Assembly: GCA_944739405.2 (NCBI GenBank)
Contig: OX123199.2
Span: 8,235,898-8,299,897, forward strand
Source of the DNA: Euclidia mi
Lineage: Eukaryota > Arthropoda > Insecta > Lepidoptera > Erebidae
Length of the DNA stretch: 64,000 nt
Direction of reading: 5' to 3'
Part shown: positions 47,059 to 56,901 of the stretch, in pieces
Layout of the letters: every line of letters starts with the position of its first letter
Position numbering within the stretch: position 1 is the first letter of the stretch
Notes under the pieces: model-generated
Databases searched by the model: none
What the model was told of the DNA's origin: nothing
Seen by the model: the letters and a program-made list of their open reading frames with translations, nothing else
Translations under genes and position numbers: made by a program

Positions 47059-47270
47059 CTCTCAAAGTAATCGCCAGCGTGCTGCACGACCGCCGCATTA
47101 CTGTCGGGTTTGTTCCGGCAGTAGGAGACGTACATGTCGAACTCGCGCGCCCACGTCACGAAGCAATGCCCCACGTCCTCCGGCATCGTCTCGTACTTGT
47201 CCAACTCGCGCAGGAACACGCGCTCGTGGAAGCGGTGGATCTCTTCGATGTTGCCGAATATTATCTCCTC
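47059..47270 (-). CDS. trio: Trio exon 9: central DH1 domain
   Basis: 212 bp, in phase 0, out phase 2; acceptor TATACAG, donor GAGAG|GTGAGC. It encodes EEIIFGNIEEIHRFHERVF, then the very conserved YETMPEDVGHCFVTWAREF and MYVSYCRNKPDSN, ending HAGDYFER across the junction. The DVGHCFVTW block covers DH conserved region 2. The reading frame is unbroken and third positions are GC-rich compared with the AT-rich introns. Confidence 0.97.
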
Positions 47271-48239
47271 CTGTATATGTCATGTTCCAAAGTTATATAT
47301 GATTCAAATGAGAATATTAGAGTCTTATTGTAGTAACAAGAAAACTCCAATGCCGTCATCGTACCTAGATCTAGTCAGAGAGTGTGGGGAAATGGAAAAT
47401 AGGCATGAGCGTTTTCGGATTTTTACGCAAACCGATAAAAATCCGATTCCAGATTTTCAAATCGATTTCAAAAACCGATTTTCAAAATCAGTTTCAGTAG
47501 CGGATGTTGGAGCGTAGCGTACGACAAACGCAAACAATCGAAATCTTATTGTACTTTAGGCATGAGACCAATCAAGTCAAATAAAACTCTCCTAATATAA
47601 ATTCCTAAAACTATTTGCAATTTTCAAAATAAACATTAAATAGTTGCAATCTGAATTAGATATTATCGCCTCGATATTTAATTTAATTTTTCTAATCAAT
47701 CTGCAATTCATAAAAACCACCAAAATCCAAAACGATTTGCTTGCTTGGCGACAATTCGCTTCATCTCTTTCGCTCTTTCAACGGATCACTAAGTTAGTAA
47801 GAAAAAGAAATTGAATTCGCTCTCTCTCATTCTAACTAACTAGTCGTTTGGTAGAGTGAAAGAGAACGAATGAATATGTAAACTATCGAAAACGTAAGCT
47901 TTAGATTTACTTTGTAGTTTGGTTGCGCTTGCACTGTTTGGTTCGGATTAGATTGTTTGCGTTATCGTGGTATTGTTTTGCGTTTTCTAAAATCGGTTTT
48001 CTCATATTGGAATATCGATACGATACGATTTCTGATTGCAATCGGATTTCAGATTCGTTTTGATATATCGGTCTCAAGCCTAATGGACAAGCTATGGTTT
48101 ACGGCAATAGTCCCAAAGCCACAATATTAATGATCATAAATAGTAAAAATAAAACCAATTACATACTGCATCAAGTTCTTTTTGATTGCATATTTATTTA
48201 CTATTTAAACTAAATGTGCCAAATATTCATATTTTACAT
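47271..48239. repeat. Trio intron 8, 3' part with a possible MITE
   Basis: From about 47399 to 48081 the ends TAGGCATGAGC and the complement of GGTCTCAAGCCTA form a short imperfect inverted repeat. The interior carries repeated ATCGATTT/AATCGGATT-like words on both sides (47430-47490 and 47995-48065). This looks like a decayed MITE but is not proven. An internal relative, TAGGCATGAGACC, lies at 47557. Confidence 0.35.
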
Positions 48240-48525
48240 ACATACATACATACATACATATCGTCACGCCTTTTATCCCCGAAGGGGTAGGCAGAGGTGT
48301 ATTTCTACACCCACTTTTCGCCAGATATACTTTAGTCCCACGTAATAAGGGGCGAGCCTATTGCCGTACCGGGCACATTTCCAGACTCCGTGCGGCTACT
48401 GAGAATTTAGTGACAGAAAAACCCAATAACACTGCCCGACCCAGGAACCGAACCCGGGACCTCCCCATCCCACGTGCACATTTATGCCGCGAGACCAACG
48501 AGGCAGTCGTATAGGGTTTGATGTC
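48240..48525 (-). mobile_element. tRNA-derived SINE, TTACGTGGGA family
   Basis: Minus-strand copy beside a (CATA)n microsatellite at 48237-48260. The B box GGGTTCGGTTCC lies at about 48445 and the A-box region TCGTTGGTCTCGCGG at about 48500. The body matches the 44.1-kb copy. Confidence 0.8.
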
Positions 48526-48652
48526 GAGTTTTCCGTCTCTACGCAAAGATGGTATTTGCATCGTGTTATCCCTTAGTCGCCTCTTACGACACCCACGGGA
48601 AGATAGGGGGTGGTGACACTTGTATTCTATGCCGTCAACCACACGGCCTTAT
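48526..48652 (-). mobile_element. Fragment of the CCGTGTGG..GACTAAGGGATAA repeat
   Basis: On the minus strand it reads GGCCGTGTGGTTGACGG, then CACCACCCCCTATC and GGGTGTCGTAAGAGGCGACT. This block is extremely common at the 5' side of Lepidopteran retroposons. A second, more diverged copy is at 55.25-55.33 kb on the plus strand. Confidence 0.7.
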
Positions 48653-49232
48653 TTTAATATTTTATAATATCAATTCTTGCTAAATAGCATAACATCGAGA
48701 TAACCATTTTGGTTTAGGATTATTCGTATTATCGTGTAACCTTGAAATCAATGTTAGGCGCCAATTAATATTTATTTAATGAATTCACCAATTAATGAAA
48801 ATATGATGTAAATATACCTATATTTCTGTGAATTTAATCACAATTAACATGAGCATGAAAAATGTTTCGCTAGCTTCGAGAAATGCTCAGGACTAATTCA
48901 ACTTCAAAAATGTATATAAATCGAATATGTGGACAAATTTAGATTGTAAAAACATACCTACTTTTTGAATAAATACAGATAAACGGTAATGTTTGAACTC
49001 CCTGTAGCCTCTTCTATCGATATTCAGATACGTGCGTACCACTCAATAACTGACAGTCATGAATGACTGCTCATCTCTTGCCATTGGTGTTCGCTTATCC
49101 TAGCTCAATTATGGCCTTCGTATACGACATCGAAAGTGGAAGAGATACAGTAGAGAAGCTCAAGAAGCGCTGGCTTGACGAAGTAAAGTAAAAAGTATAG
49201 TAACGCTAGTAATATTACGAATCGATTCATAC
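48653..49232. other. Trio intron 8, 5' part; nothing recognised
   Basis: AT-rich intron; no supported ORF or repeat. Confidence 0.4.
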
Positions 49233-49359
49233 TTTGCCCTGCAGTGCGTGCGGCACGGCGCCGGGGTCGGTTCGCATCTCACGCAGGTAGCAAGTGATGC
49301 ATGTCTCCAGATCTTTCACGTAAGCGCGCTCCGTTTGCAACAGCTCCGCCATTATGAAC
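49233..49359 (-). CDS. trio: Trio exon 8: DH1 conserved region 1
   Basis: 127 bp, enters in phase 2, leaves in phase 0. Acceptor GTACTCAG, donor AAA|GTATGA. It encodes FIMAELLQTERAYVKDLETC, the first DH helix with the Glu of conserved region 1 that contacts switch I of the GTPase, and then ITCYLREMRTDPGAVPHALQ. It joins RRSARRKE from exon 7, so the DH domain begins right at this junction as in other Trio proteins. Confidence 0.97.
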
Positions 49360-50138
49360 CTGAGTACATAATAGCAGTATTTTAAACATAGTTTAGCAAA
49401 TAGGGATGATTCTTACTAGACAAATCTGACAATTAAATGTCAAAAACAATCTTATTCTACGGATTTTGTATGAAATATGCACAAATGTCGCCGTATTTTT
49501 TTTGCAATCTAGTATCATACTAAGTATCAATAAATTGACAGTAATTAATTGATGAATGAGACTGCCATTCTCGACTTGTTTTACTAGATAAGAGAACTTA
49601 GGTATGTAATTTATAAATCATCCCTATTGTCTAACTACCTGTTACGGCAATACGTAATTGACATTGCATTATAGAGTACTATCAGGTCTTCAGGTACTTA
49701 TCGCAATGTTAGTACTTAATGTCATTTAGCGGTTTTGACATAAAAACATAACAAACGTGAAATATTTCACACGTGTTCATATCAGTATGGGTAGTTATGA
49801 TATTTTTAAGCATGGGAACGCATTATGTAACATGTTACTTTATTGTCCGTGAGCCAATAGATTATTACACTTGGGCGAATGACACAATAAGTTTCATACT
49901 TTTGCAACAAGAAACTATTTATTTATAGTATGCTTGTTGCATGCATAGTATAAGTAATTAGGATTTGTGTCTTCGATAATTATTGTTTTAGATTTATAAA
50001 CAAATTTAATTTGTTTTGTAATGTAATTTTATGACGATGATCTTAGCCGCCCGCATCCATCCGCTTTCCGCGATCCTATCGCATGGGGAGGTATTCTCAT
50101 TCTTAAAGTTCATAATCTACGTAGATATTTGGACGTAC
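49360..50138. other. Trio intron 7; nothing recognised apart from an RTE scrap
   Basis: AT-rich intron. About 40 bp at 50048-50088 (CCGCATCCATCCGC...CGCGATC) matches the minus-strand RTE tail seen at 58.2 kb. A near-palindromic pair (AGTATGATACTAGATTG-like, about 49407 and 49505-49620) is weak. Confidence 0.4.
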
Positions 50139-50306
50139 TCTTTGCGTCGCGCGCTGCGCCGCTTGTCGTCGCCAACGCTGGGCGGCTGCGGCTCAGTCTT
50201 GGTGTCGTTCTCGGCCGACTGCGACGACGCCAGCGACGGCGCCACGCCTGAGTCGCTCTCTGGTTCGCTTTCGCCGCCTTCCATCGAACCGCTGAATTCA
50301 GCATAT
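50139..50306 (-). CDS. trio: Trio exon 7: acidic linker between spectrin repeats and DH1
   Basis: 168 bp, enters in phase 2 (AG|A gives Arg), leaves in phase 2. Acceptor ATACACAG, donor AAAGA|GTACGT. It encodes YAEFSGSMEGGESEPESDSG, a Ser/Gly/Glu-rich stretch, and ends DDKRRSARRK + E. The basic RRSARRKE end just before the DH domain is a family hallmark and fixes the frame. The N-terminal RYAEFS resembles the start of the last spectrin helix of Trio, but the rest of that helix is missing here. GC-rich third positions. Confidence 0.9.
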
Positions 50307-50733
50307 CTGTGTATTTACAAAAGAAAACAAAAATATTACATTCAGGATTATATTTGCGCATTTGCTACCGAAATTTAACTTATATTTATGCATAAAGATC
50401 GAAAAGGTAAGTAGTAAGTAAGTATGAAAAGGAAGTGATCTTATAAGCTTAAGGTCCATTCAAAAACTGACACAAATATACCAAGTAATGTAAGTTACAA
50501 CGAATGCGAATTAGATACGATCTTCACAATGTTGGATACCACGACAGCCTAATCATTTGAAGCTAGAGGTGTTTATGTACACCTCGCTCATTTAAATTTG
50601 GTCAGCCTGAAGGTAGCCACTATGATCCGACTCTTCCTTCACCAAAGAGTTCGAAACACGTGCATTGCGTAGCTGCTAGTGACTGACGTCAGGCCGGCCA
50701 GGCTGGGATGCGTGAATAGTAAGTAAGTATTAC

Positions 50734-50999
50734 CTAGCATCAACAGCGGCGACCCACTCCTTGATCTGCACGGCGTGCGGGTGTCCCTTCTCGACGAGTC
50801 CGTCGGCCAGCTGCGCAAGCAGGCGCACTCGCTCGCGGGACTCGCGCGCCACGCCGCCCGCCGCCGCCGCCGCCGCCGCGCCGCACCGCTCCTGCGTCTC
50901 CTTGATCCATTCCACGGCGGCGCGCGCCGACCGCTCGAATAAAGCAAACTGCTGACACTGCTCCAAACGCTTCTTACGGACTGTCCAATGTTCCAACAC
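50734..50999 (-). CDS. trio: Trio exon 6: last spectrin repeat, with an alanine run
   Basis: 266 bp, phase 0 in, phase 2 out; acceptor TGCTTACAG, donor GCTAG|GTAATA. It encodes VLEHWTVRKKRLEQCQQFAL and FERSARAAVEWIKETQERCG, a spectrin helix with its conserved Trp. An uninterrupted run of seven Ala follows, and then LLAQLADGLVEKGHPHA and QIKEWVAAVDA, the next helix. In relatives the Ala run is replaced by a longer loop and helix segment, so this repeat is shortened. The run is encoded by GCC/GCG-type codons at about 50862-50885. Confidence 0.93.
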
Positions 51000-52209
51000 C
51001 TGTAAGCAATTGTACCCGTACACATCAATCGAAAACTAATGAGAAAACTGAACACGTATAAGAAGCGCAAAATGTATCACCAAATATACTTAGAATAAAG
51101 TGAACACAGTACCGGTTGTAAGATGACCATAATAAAACTCTTTATCATGTTCGCACGGACTGCGCGCCTACACTAGACGCATGACGTGCAAGAGCGGCCG
51201 CAGCCACGTCCCGATGCCGCCGCGATACCATCTCGCGCCGATCAACAAAAGCCTTATTGTTCCCAACACCATTCTAACGTGGCGACACTGACACTGGCAA
51301 TGGCACTACACCACTAATAATAACTTGTACAAACCGACGTTTCCCAACATAACTAAATTGTTTTCATATGACATAATTGGAATTGAGCGTACGTGTGTCA
51401 ACAAATAAACATCCACTACCCGTATTTAATAAAAAATGTTTATTTGTTTATTATAAGCATTATGAAGAATTCAATATCGTTAGCATGAAAACGTCTGATC
51501 GTATCTCTGAAGGATTTCCATACTGTTAGTGTAACGTTTCCTGCATCATTCTGCTCTGTACTACTGACCTCGGATGGTAAAATAGAATACCGTATGTTTT
51601 ATTTTTAACCACCACAATTAACTAGGTGCTACTTCACCATTGTTTACTTAACTATGCCAGGTCTACGACAAATGCCATTTACAAGTAAATATACTGTTGT
51701 GTTTTGCAAAGAATGCTTGATTACGAAACGGCGCTAACAGCCATTTTCTAATGAGTGGGGTCGCTTTTCTTATAAAAGTGTAATGGTAAAAATAGGCATG
51801 AAAAATTGCTTGTTTAAATTTCATGTTCTACTCGAGACGCCATAAGGTCGGCCTGTATCTCTTGAAATAAAGGAAAATAAAAATACTCTCCGGACAACAT
51901 TTCTGCTATGGCAATCAATGCTAAATTGCTGTCTTATTTGACTATGGTAAGTCAAATAAGACAGCAATTCTATAAGACAGCAGATTTAAATTAGACGTAG
52001 AATCAATGACGCAAAATGCTTGACGAGACACTGAAGTGTAACATCACCAAGTCTTAATCCCGAAAACCTAAATACATATCAGTTTCAGCTTGTTTTAGCT
52101 AGCATAGTCACCTACAATAGTCACCCACATTATCCACATTCGTTTACCCAAAATTCGTTTACACCCGAATATAGTTTTTATATTCTACATAAGTTTCGAT
52201 TATTTTTAC
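51000..52209. other. Trio intron 5; one perfect hairpin
   Basis: Intron without ORFs of interest. It contains the hairpin at 51924-51969. Confidence 0.5.
51924..51969. repeat. Perfect 19-bp hairpin, 8-nt loop
   Basis: Arms 51924-51942 and 51951-51969 are exact reverse complements around TATGGTAA, in trio intron 5. Part of the arm (ATAAGACAGCA) is repeated once more at about 51972. Confidence 0.95.
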
Positions 52210-52410
52210 CTTGTTCTCTTGCGCGAGCAGCGTATCAAGAATGGCTCTCGTCTGTTCATGGTGCGCTTTGCTAGCGGCGGCGGTCTGTCCGTGCACCTGC
52301 GCGGACCGCGCCGCGTACTTCAGGAACGTCTCCGCAGTACGACGCGCCAAAGTACACGCCTTCAAGAACGCCTCCTTTTGCTCACCATGCTTCACAATCA
52401 ATGCGGCCAC
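52210..52410 (-). CDS. trio: Trio exon 5: spectrin-repeat segment
   Basis: 201 bp, 67 codons, phase 0 at both ends; acceptor ATTGCAG, donor AAG|GTAAAA. It encodes VAALIVKHGEQKEAFLKACT and LARRTAETFLKYAARS, then a Gln/Ala/His-rich stretch, and ends ILDTLLAQENK. The KHxEQKEAFLKACTLARR block is one of the most conserved segments of Trio/Kalirin spectrin repeats and identifies the family by itself. Confidence 0.96.
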
Positions 52411-52916
52411 CTGCAATTACAAAGTTATATTATAAAGATGCTACGCGTAGCCTTGAATAAATTAACTGGCGACACTCCAACATTGAACGCGACGACTTTC
52501 ACTAACTTTCGACGTGGTAAAGAAAAATTATTATGTGGGCATTTGTCAACTTTTACTTTTAACACCTGATTACAAATGTGAGTATATTGGTTCCAGAATA
52601 AAAATACTTTAATTCTTATGTTTAAAATATATAGAAAAGCAAAGATAGAAACAATCGGCCAAATGTGGAACCGAGTACATCATGGAAGGTTCTATAAAAT
52701 AAATACGTATGTATGTCTAACTAAGAATCTGTATTTACGTAATATATAGCAATATGACTTTTTGTGTACAGTCCGTTCACAGTTATTTTACCTCTGACAG
52801 ATGTCGGTGTTTATTTTCTTTATGTTGGAATTGTACTCTGTGATGACAGGAATGTAAAATAGGGTTACCCGTGCATAACATTTTACCCAATATTAGTGGA
52901 AATGCTTAAAAAATTC
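52411..52916. other. Trio intron 4, 3' part; nothing recognised
   Basis: AT-rich intron; the plus-strand ORF at 52219-52569 is a shadow of exon 5. Confidence 0.4.
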
Positions 52917-53246
52917 AAATGCTTGAAGCTCATGGCCGCAAAGTGGTTAGATTACCGCCATACCACTGCGAGCTAAACGGAATTTAACTTATGTGGAGTC
53001 TCATTAAAAGGCGAGTCACAAGCAAAAATTTAGGACAAGAGGCAACCAACATTGTGAATTTAGCAGAAGAAGCTTTTCAATCTATCACTGCAGAAGACTG
53101 ACAAAAACAATGCAAACATGAGCGACACATTAAAGACAAGCTTCGTGAAACAGATGGGTCTACGGATGCTGAAATGGACAGGTTCATAATAGAATTAAAT
53201 TCTGAGTCTGATACAGAATATGACAGCAGTTACGAATCATCATAAC
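52917..53246 (+). pseudogene. C-terminal part of a DDE_3 (Tc1/IS630-like) transposase
   Basis: A plus-strand frame encodes MLEAHGRKVVRLPPYHCELN, then WSLIKRRVTSKNLGQE, LAEEAFQSITAED and an acidic tail ending SDTEYDSSYESS before TAA at 53244-53246. LPPYHCELNPIE is the third catalytic block of this transposase family; here the catalytic Glu codon is replaced by a stop (NGI then TAA), and a second stop replaces a conserved Trp after ITAED. It is antisense to trio, inside intron 4. The N-terminal two thirds are absent. Confidence 0.8.
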
Positions 53247-53269
53247 ATTGGCAGTCCACATGGATCATT

Positions 53270-53332
53270 CTTATAGACTCACGCCTGTTTCCATGCAGGG
53301 GTAGGCAGAGGTTTAATATTTCACCCACATCA
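53270..53332 (-). mobile_element. SINE-body scrap
   Basis: CTCACGCCTGTTTCCATGCA and GGGGTAGGCAGAGG followed by TTTCACCCACAT match the 3' end of the TTACGTGGGA SINE family. Confidence 0.65.
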
Positions 53333-53967
53333 TTCTTATTCAAAATAAATATGAAAATTAAATTTGCAGTTTTTGTATTTGATAATTAGAACCTCACGTT
53401 GGCGTAGTTATGATGCGTTTACCTTTATATATTAAATAGACAACATTTTTATTATAACTACTTATCTTCATAGGAAATTAGTTATTTCGTAAGAAAATAA
53501 ATGTACATGCATATAGCCATGGCAATATCAAGAGGTTTTGTTACAAACATTACTTCCAAATATTTAATACGATCGCTTAGGCAATAAAAAAATAAGTACA
53601 TTTTTAGCAATAATGTATATTTAAAATGGGAGTATTATATACCAAATATCGCAACACAACGCCCACGTTGGCCAATCTAACAGCTAGAGGTAAAATAACT
53701 GTGAATGGACTATAAATATCTGATATTTTCTTACGTCTACAGTTACTTTTGTACGTTGACAGTTAGTGACTATGAACGTGTACAACAGTTTCAACTTGAC
53801 AGACGGAAGAATAAACAGGCGGTTAAGTGGACGACAAAGTGCCAGTAGTTCTCTCGTGCCTCTTATGAAATGTCCGTTTGCCAAAGTTCAGGCGACAATG
53901 GCTATTTTCATATAATTGAATTATCAACTAAAAGGTTACGTACTGGTTGGTTTAATTAAGCAATTTG
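53333..53967. other. Trio intron 4, 5' part; nothing recognised
   Basis: AT-rich intron, no supported ORF. Confidence 0.4.
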
Positions 53968-54093
53968 CTTAGTCTGTGCTTCCTCAGACAAATGTGTCGT
54001 TTGTACTTGTGCTGCCTTGTCAATGTTCTGCTTAGTATGTGCTTTCTTAGATAAATGTATGTGTGATACCTGTGCAGCCTTGTCAATGTTCTG
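53968..54093 (-). repeat. 63-bp tandem duplication across the exon 4 donor site
   Basis: Copy 1 (54031-54093) holds the end of trio exon 4, its donor and 39 bp of intron. Copy 2 (53968-54030) lies immediately downstream in the gene and is about 80-85 % identical. 63 is a multiple of three, so copy 2 stays in the trio frame and repeats NIDKAAQ. Its donor equivalent is CAA|GTACAA instead of CAG|GTATCA. Confidence 0.9.
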
Positions 54094-54301
54094 CAGCATG
54101 TTCTGTTCGTCGGGCGGCGGCGCGGCGGTGGAGCCGCACCAGTCCTCGTCGCGGCGGTACTCGCGCTCCAGCGAGTCGAGCACGGAGCACACCTGCTCCG
54201 CCGTCTTGTAGAAGTTGAGCGACGCCGTCACCAGCTTGTGCCGCTCCTCCGCGCACGTCACCAGCCGCTGCCACCGCTCCGTCACCTCCTCCGATATCTC
54301 T
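54070..54301 (-). CDS. trio: Trio exon 4: spectrin-repeat segment
   Basis: 232 bp, enters in phase 2 (AG|A gives Arg), leaves in phase 0. Acceptor TGTTACAG, donor CAG|GTATCA. It encodes REISEEVTERWQRLVTCAEE with the spectrin Trp, then LVTASLNFYKTAEQVCSVLD and SLEREYRRDEDWCGS. It ends in a Pro/Ala loop and NMLQNIDKAAQ. The block YKTAEQVCSVLDSLEREYRR is diagnostic of Trio/Kalirin. The exon end and its donor are tandemly duplicated just downstream. Confidence 0.96.
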
Positions 54302-54930
54302 CTGTAACACACACAAACACGTTTGCTTTTCTTACTTCTTACTCACGGCAATGAGACGTAAACTCGCGCTACGGCTCGCAAAATGGCAATAGAGTAACAC
54401 CTATAATACCGATTTAGACAACAACACAGTAATTGCTATCATATATAATTGCTAATTAGACAAGAGAGATATTGGTATCTCTTGTCTTTACAAGATTAAG
54501 CTACATTATTAAGTTAGTTACTCCACACATCATTATAATTTGCGGCTGCTTAATTTTTCAAGAAAAATAGACATGGAACAAGCTCCTTTTACCGATTTTA
54601 AATATAAAATTAAAAAATATTAATCGTGTATCTGTGAGTCATTGTTTCTAAGATCTGATTAATTTTATGTATATTATATAAAAAAACATAAGTAAATTAT
54701 TTGATTGTAAGCAATAACCCTTTTTCCTAGCTGTCAAAGGTGTTATTTATGTTACCGTAATTTCCATTGTTATAGTATTTTCGCTGTATAATGAAATGCA
54801 TGACAGTTCATGACTGACAATTATAGTGATGTAACCTAAGGAAATTTAAGCGATTATTTATAAATATCGAGTTAATTGGCAAAGGACATGGAGTCGTAGC
54901 TACCGATTTTAGATCTTCTAAATTTATCGC
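54302..54930. other. Trio intron 3, 3' part; nothing recognised
   Basis: AT-rich. A short imperfect hairpin around 54457-54487 (AGACAAGAGAG / TCTCTTGTCT). Confidence 0.4.
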
Positions 54931-55246
54931 AATTCATCTCCTCATGATTGTCTCCTGTTTTATTTCATTTAAAGGCAAGAAGAGCTTGAGGTCTAAATCC
55001 TTTTGTGTTCCCGGCGTGACATATGATAAGGCTCTCGCCTTTGCCCTCTGGTACTTTGGTAGAGGAATGAGCGGTATCGTCTGTCCACATTTTACCCACA
55101 GTGTGATTGACGTTCAGCCAAGTCTCATCGAGGAATATTACATTGTCCCAATTTTGAATTTGTTTTGCAGCCTCTTAAATGTAACTCGCACAAGCGCAAT
55201 GTCTCCCCTTTCCATTATTATTTTCCTTTTATTAACTTGTTTTTAG

Positions 55247-55430
55247 TCCGTGTGGTGACGGATTAAGAATACGGATTGTCACCACCCCATATCATCCCAT
55301 GAGTGTCGTAAGAGGGAACATATTATGCAGAGAACAGCACAGCGTGCTATAGTAAGCCAATTCCTTCTTTCAAAGGAGAGGCCTAGTCCAGCAGTGGACT
55401 GTTAAAGGCTGATGATGATGATTAACTTTT
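55247..55430 (+). mobile_element. Retroposon fragment inserted in the transposase remnant
   Basis: CCGTGTGGTGACGG, TTGTCACCACCCC and GAGTGTCGTAAGAGG match the block at 48.53-48.65 kb. It ends with GCCTAGTCCAGCAGTGGACTG and a TGATGATGATGAT tail at 55412-55424, which is the RTE-type 3' end. Confidence 0.75.
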
Positions 55431-55469
55431 TCCAGCTAAATCCCACTTTGTGCAATAAGTACATTCCAT

Positions 55470-55511
55470 AAAGAGGCGGAGGTGTTACATCAGTAACACC
55501 TCCGCCTCTTT
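55470..55511. repeat. Perfect 19-bp hairpin, 4-nt loop
   Basis: Arms 55470-55488 and 55493-55511 pair exactly around ATCA. It lies within the transposase remnant, where relatives have unique coding sequence, so the second arm looks like a local inverted copy of the first. Confidence 0.95.
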
Positions 55512-55832
55512 TAGTGATTTGATTAATTTTATCAATGTAGGGAACTCACTTCTCTCATAATAACCATAAATATGGTTTCGGATCGTCACCACATCGAAAC
55601 TATCTATGGCAGTTATTGAAGCTTTACGCTCACGTTTCTTCGGAGTAGACAGCTTCTTGTCTTCAAAACCAGTTTCTCCAAATTTTGTTGGTTATTCGAG
55701 AAACTGTAGCCTTGCCGATGTCCAGAGCTGCCGCAACTCTGTCCACAATCCTGTCAATCGGTATTACCGGGACCCCGTTTGTACGCTCTGGTTTAAAGTA
55801 GGTCCTCAAACGGACTACTAACGCACGGCTTT

Positions 55833-56672
55833 GAGAGCTTTAAACTATATTTTTTGTTGTTTTCGGAATTGTACGTACCAAATAAAACACAACAAAAAAT
55901 AAATAATAAAACGCCAAACAGACAGAAATAAGAACCGCATACAAGGCAGATGCACTCGTACTGATGTATTCGATCACAAAATGGCCGTTCCTATTAATCG
56001 AGTTCATGTCGATTCAATGGTGTCAATCTCTACTGAAAGAGGTTCCGTTTCATGCATGTGACATTTTGAGGATTATATTTTATTATTTCTAAATAATTTA
56101 TTTACAGTTAATAATTATTATAAAATAGAGAGAGACATACTAGTATCAATTTACTTTGTAATTTTCAATAGATATTTTTCTTAAATAATTGTTTCTTTTT
56201 GCCAATTTATTTTCATAAGTTAAAAGTAGTATGCGTGACACGTAAAATGAGAACCTTCATGCATATCATCATACAGCGAAAATACTATACTTGTGGAGCG
56301 ATGTTATTGATCATAGTCCTATGATTTACCCGTGCGATCAAAAGTTAAGTGATATATTTGTTTACAGGACAATATTATGCAGTTGTGCAATTAATAAAAT
56401 AGTTATTGTTATATAATAATATTGAAAATAGTAATTGCAATATCATTTAACAACTATTAATATAGTAAAGAGTACTAGGAGTATAAATACATCGAGTTAA
56501 TTGTATAATAATTCTACACTATTTCCTATTGACCACAACTTGTTTATTTGAATCCAAGAAACTTATTTACAATTCACCCAAAACAATGATATCGGTTATG
56601 TATATATTGCAATTGTGACTTAACCACGAAGAAAGTGAAAATATGTTTTTGCTATTATAAACTAATTCACAC
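55833..56672. other. Trio intron 3, 5' part; nothing recognised
   Basis: AT-rich intron; no supported ORF or repeat. Confidence 0.4.
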
Positions 56673-56901
56673 CTGATAGTATGCGGGTCGTAGTGGTTGG
56701 CCGCCCGCAACGCGTCCGCCCGGTACTTGACCTGCACGGCGCTGGCGTGCGTCTTCTCCACGGCCACTTGGAACTGGTCATGTTCCCGCTTGAGTTGCTC
56801 CGCCTCCGACAGCGTGCCGGGGATCGAGAACGACGCCGCCAGCATCGCCTCGCCGTTGCGGATCCAGCTCACCACTTGAGCTGCGTCCTTTTGGAATTGC
56901 C
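56673..56901 (-). CDS. trio: Trio exon 3: spectrin-repeat segment
   Basis: 229 bp, enters in phase 1 (G|GG gives Gly), leaves in phase 2. Acceptor CGTGCAG, donor ATCAG|GTGTGA. It encodes QFQKDAAQVVSWIRNGEAML with the spectrin helix Trp, then SEAEQLKREHDQFQVAVEKT and HASAVQVKYRADAL, ending HYDPHTI. The WIRNGEAML and LSEAEQLKREHDQFQ blocks are near-invariant in Trio/Kalirin proteins. Confidence 0.97.

Larger units (their letters stand above)
54931..55832 (-). pseudogene. Broken DDE_3 (Tc1/IS630-like) transposase
   Basis: Reading the minus strand from 55832: PIDRIVDRVAAALDIGKATV (helix-turn-helix), then KKRERKASITAIDSFDVVTI and RNHIYGYYERSEFP, then YLLHKVGFSWKK. After an inserted segment it continues with MERGDIALVRVTFKR and, in another frame, VIFLDETWLNVNHTVGKMW with the DE of the catalytic block. 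It ends with PEGKGESLIICHAG. Frameshifts and an insertion at about 55247-55430 break it, and the third catalytic block is missing. It lies in trio intron 3, same strand as trio, and belongs to the same family as the fragment at 52.9-53.2 kb. Confidence 0.8.

Noticed and set aside
50031..50378. Plus-strand and alternative-frame ORFs in the 50.0-51.1 kb region
   Set aside because: They are shadows of the GC-rich trio exons 6 and 7, whose frame is fixed by splice sites and family match.
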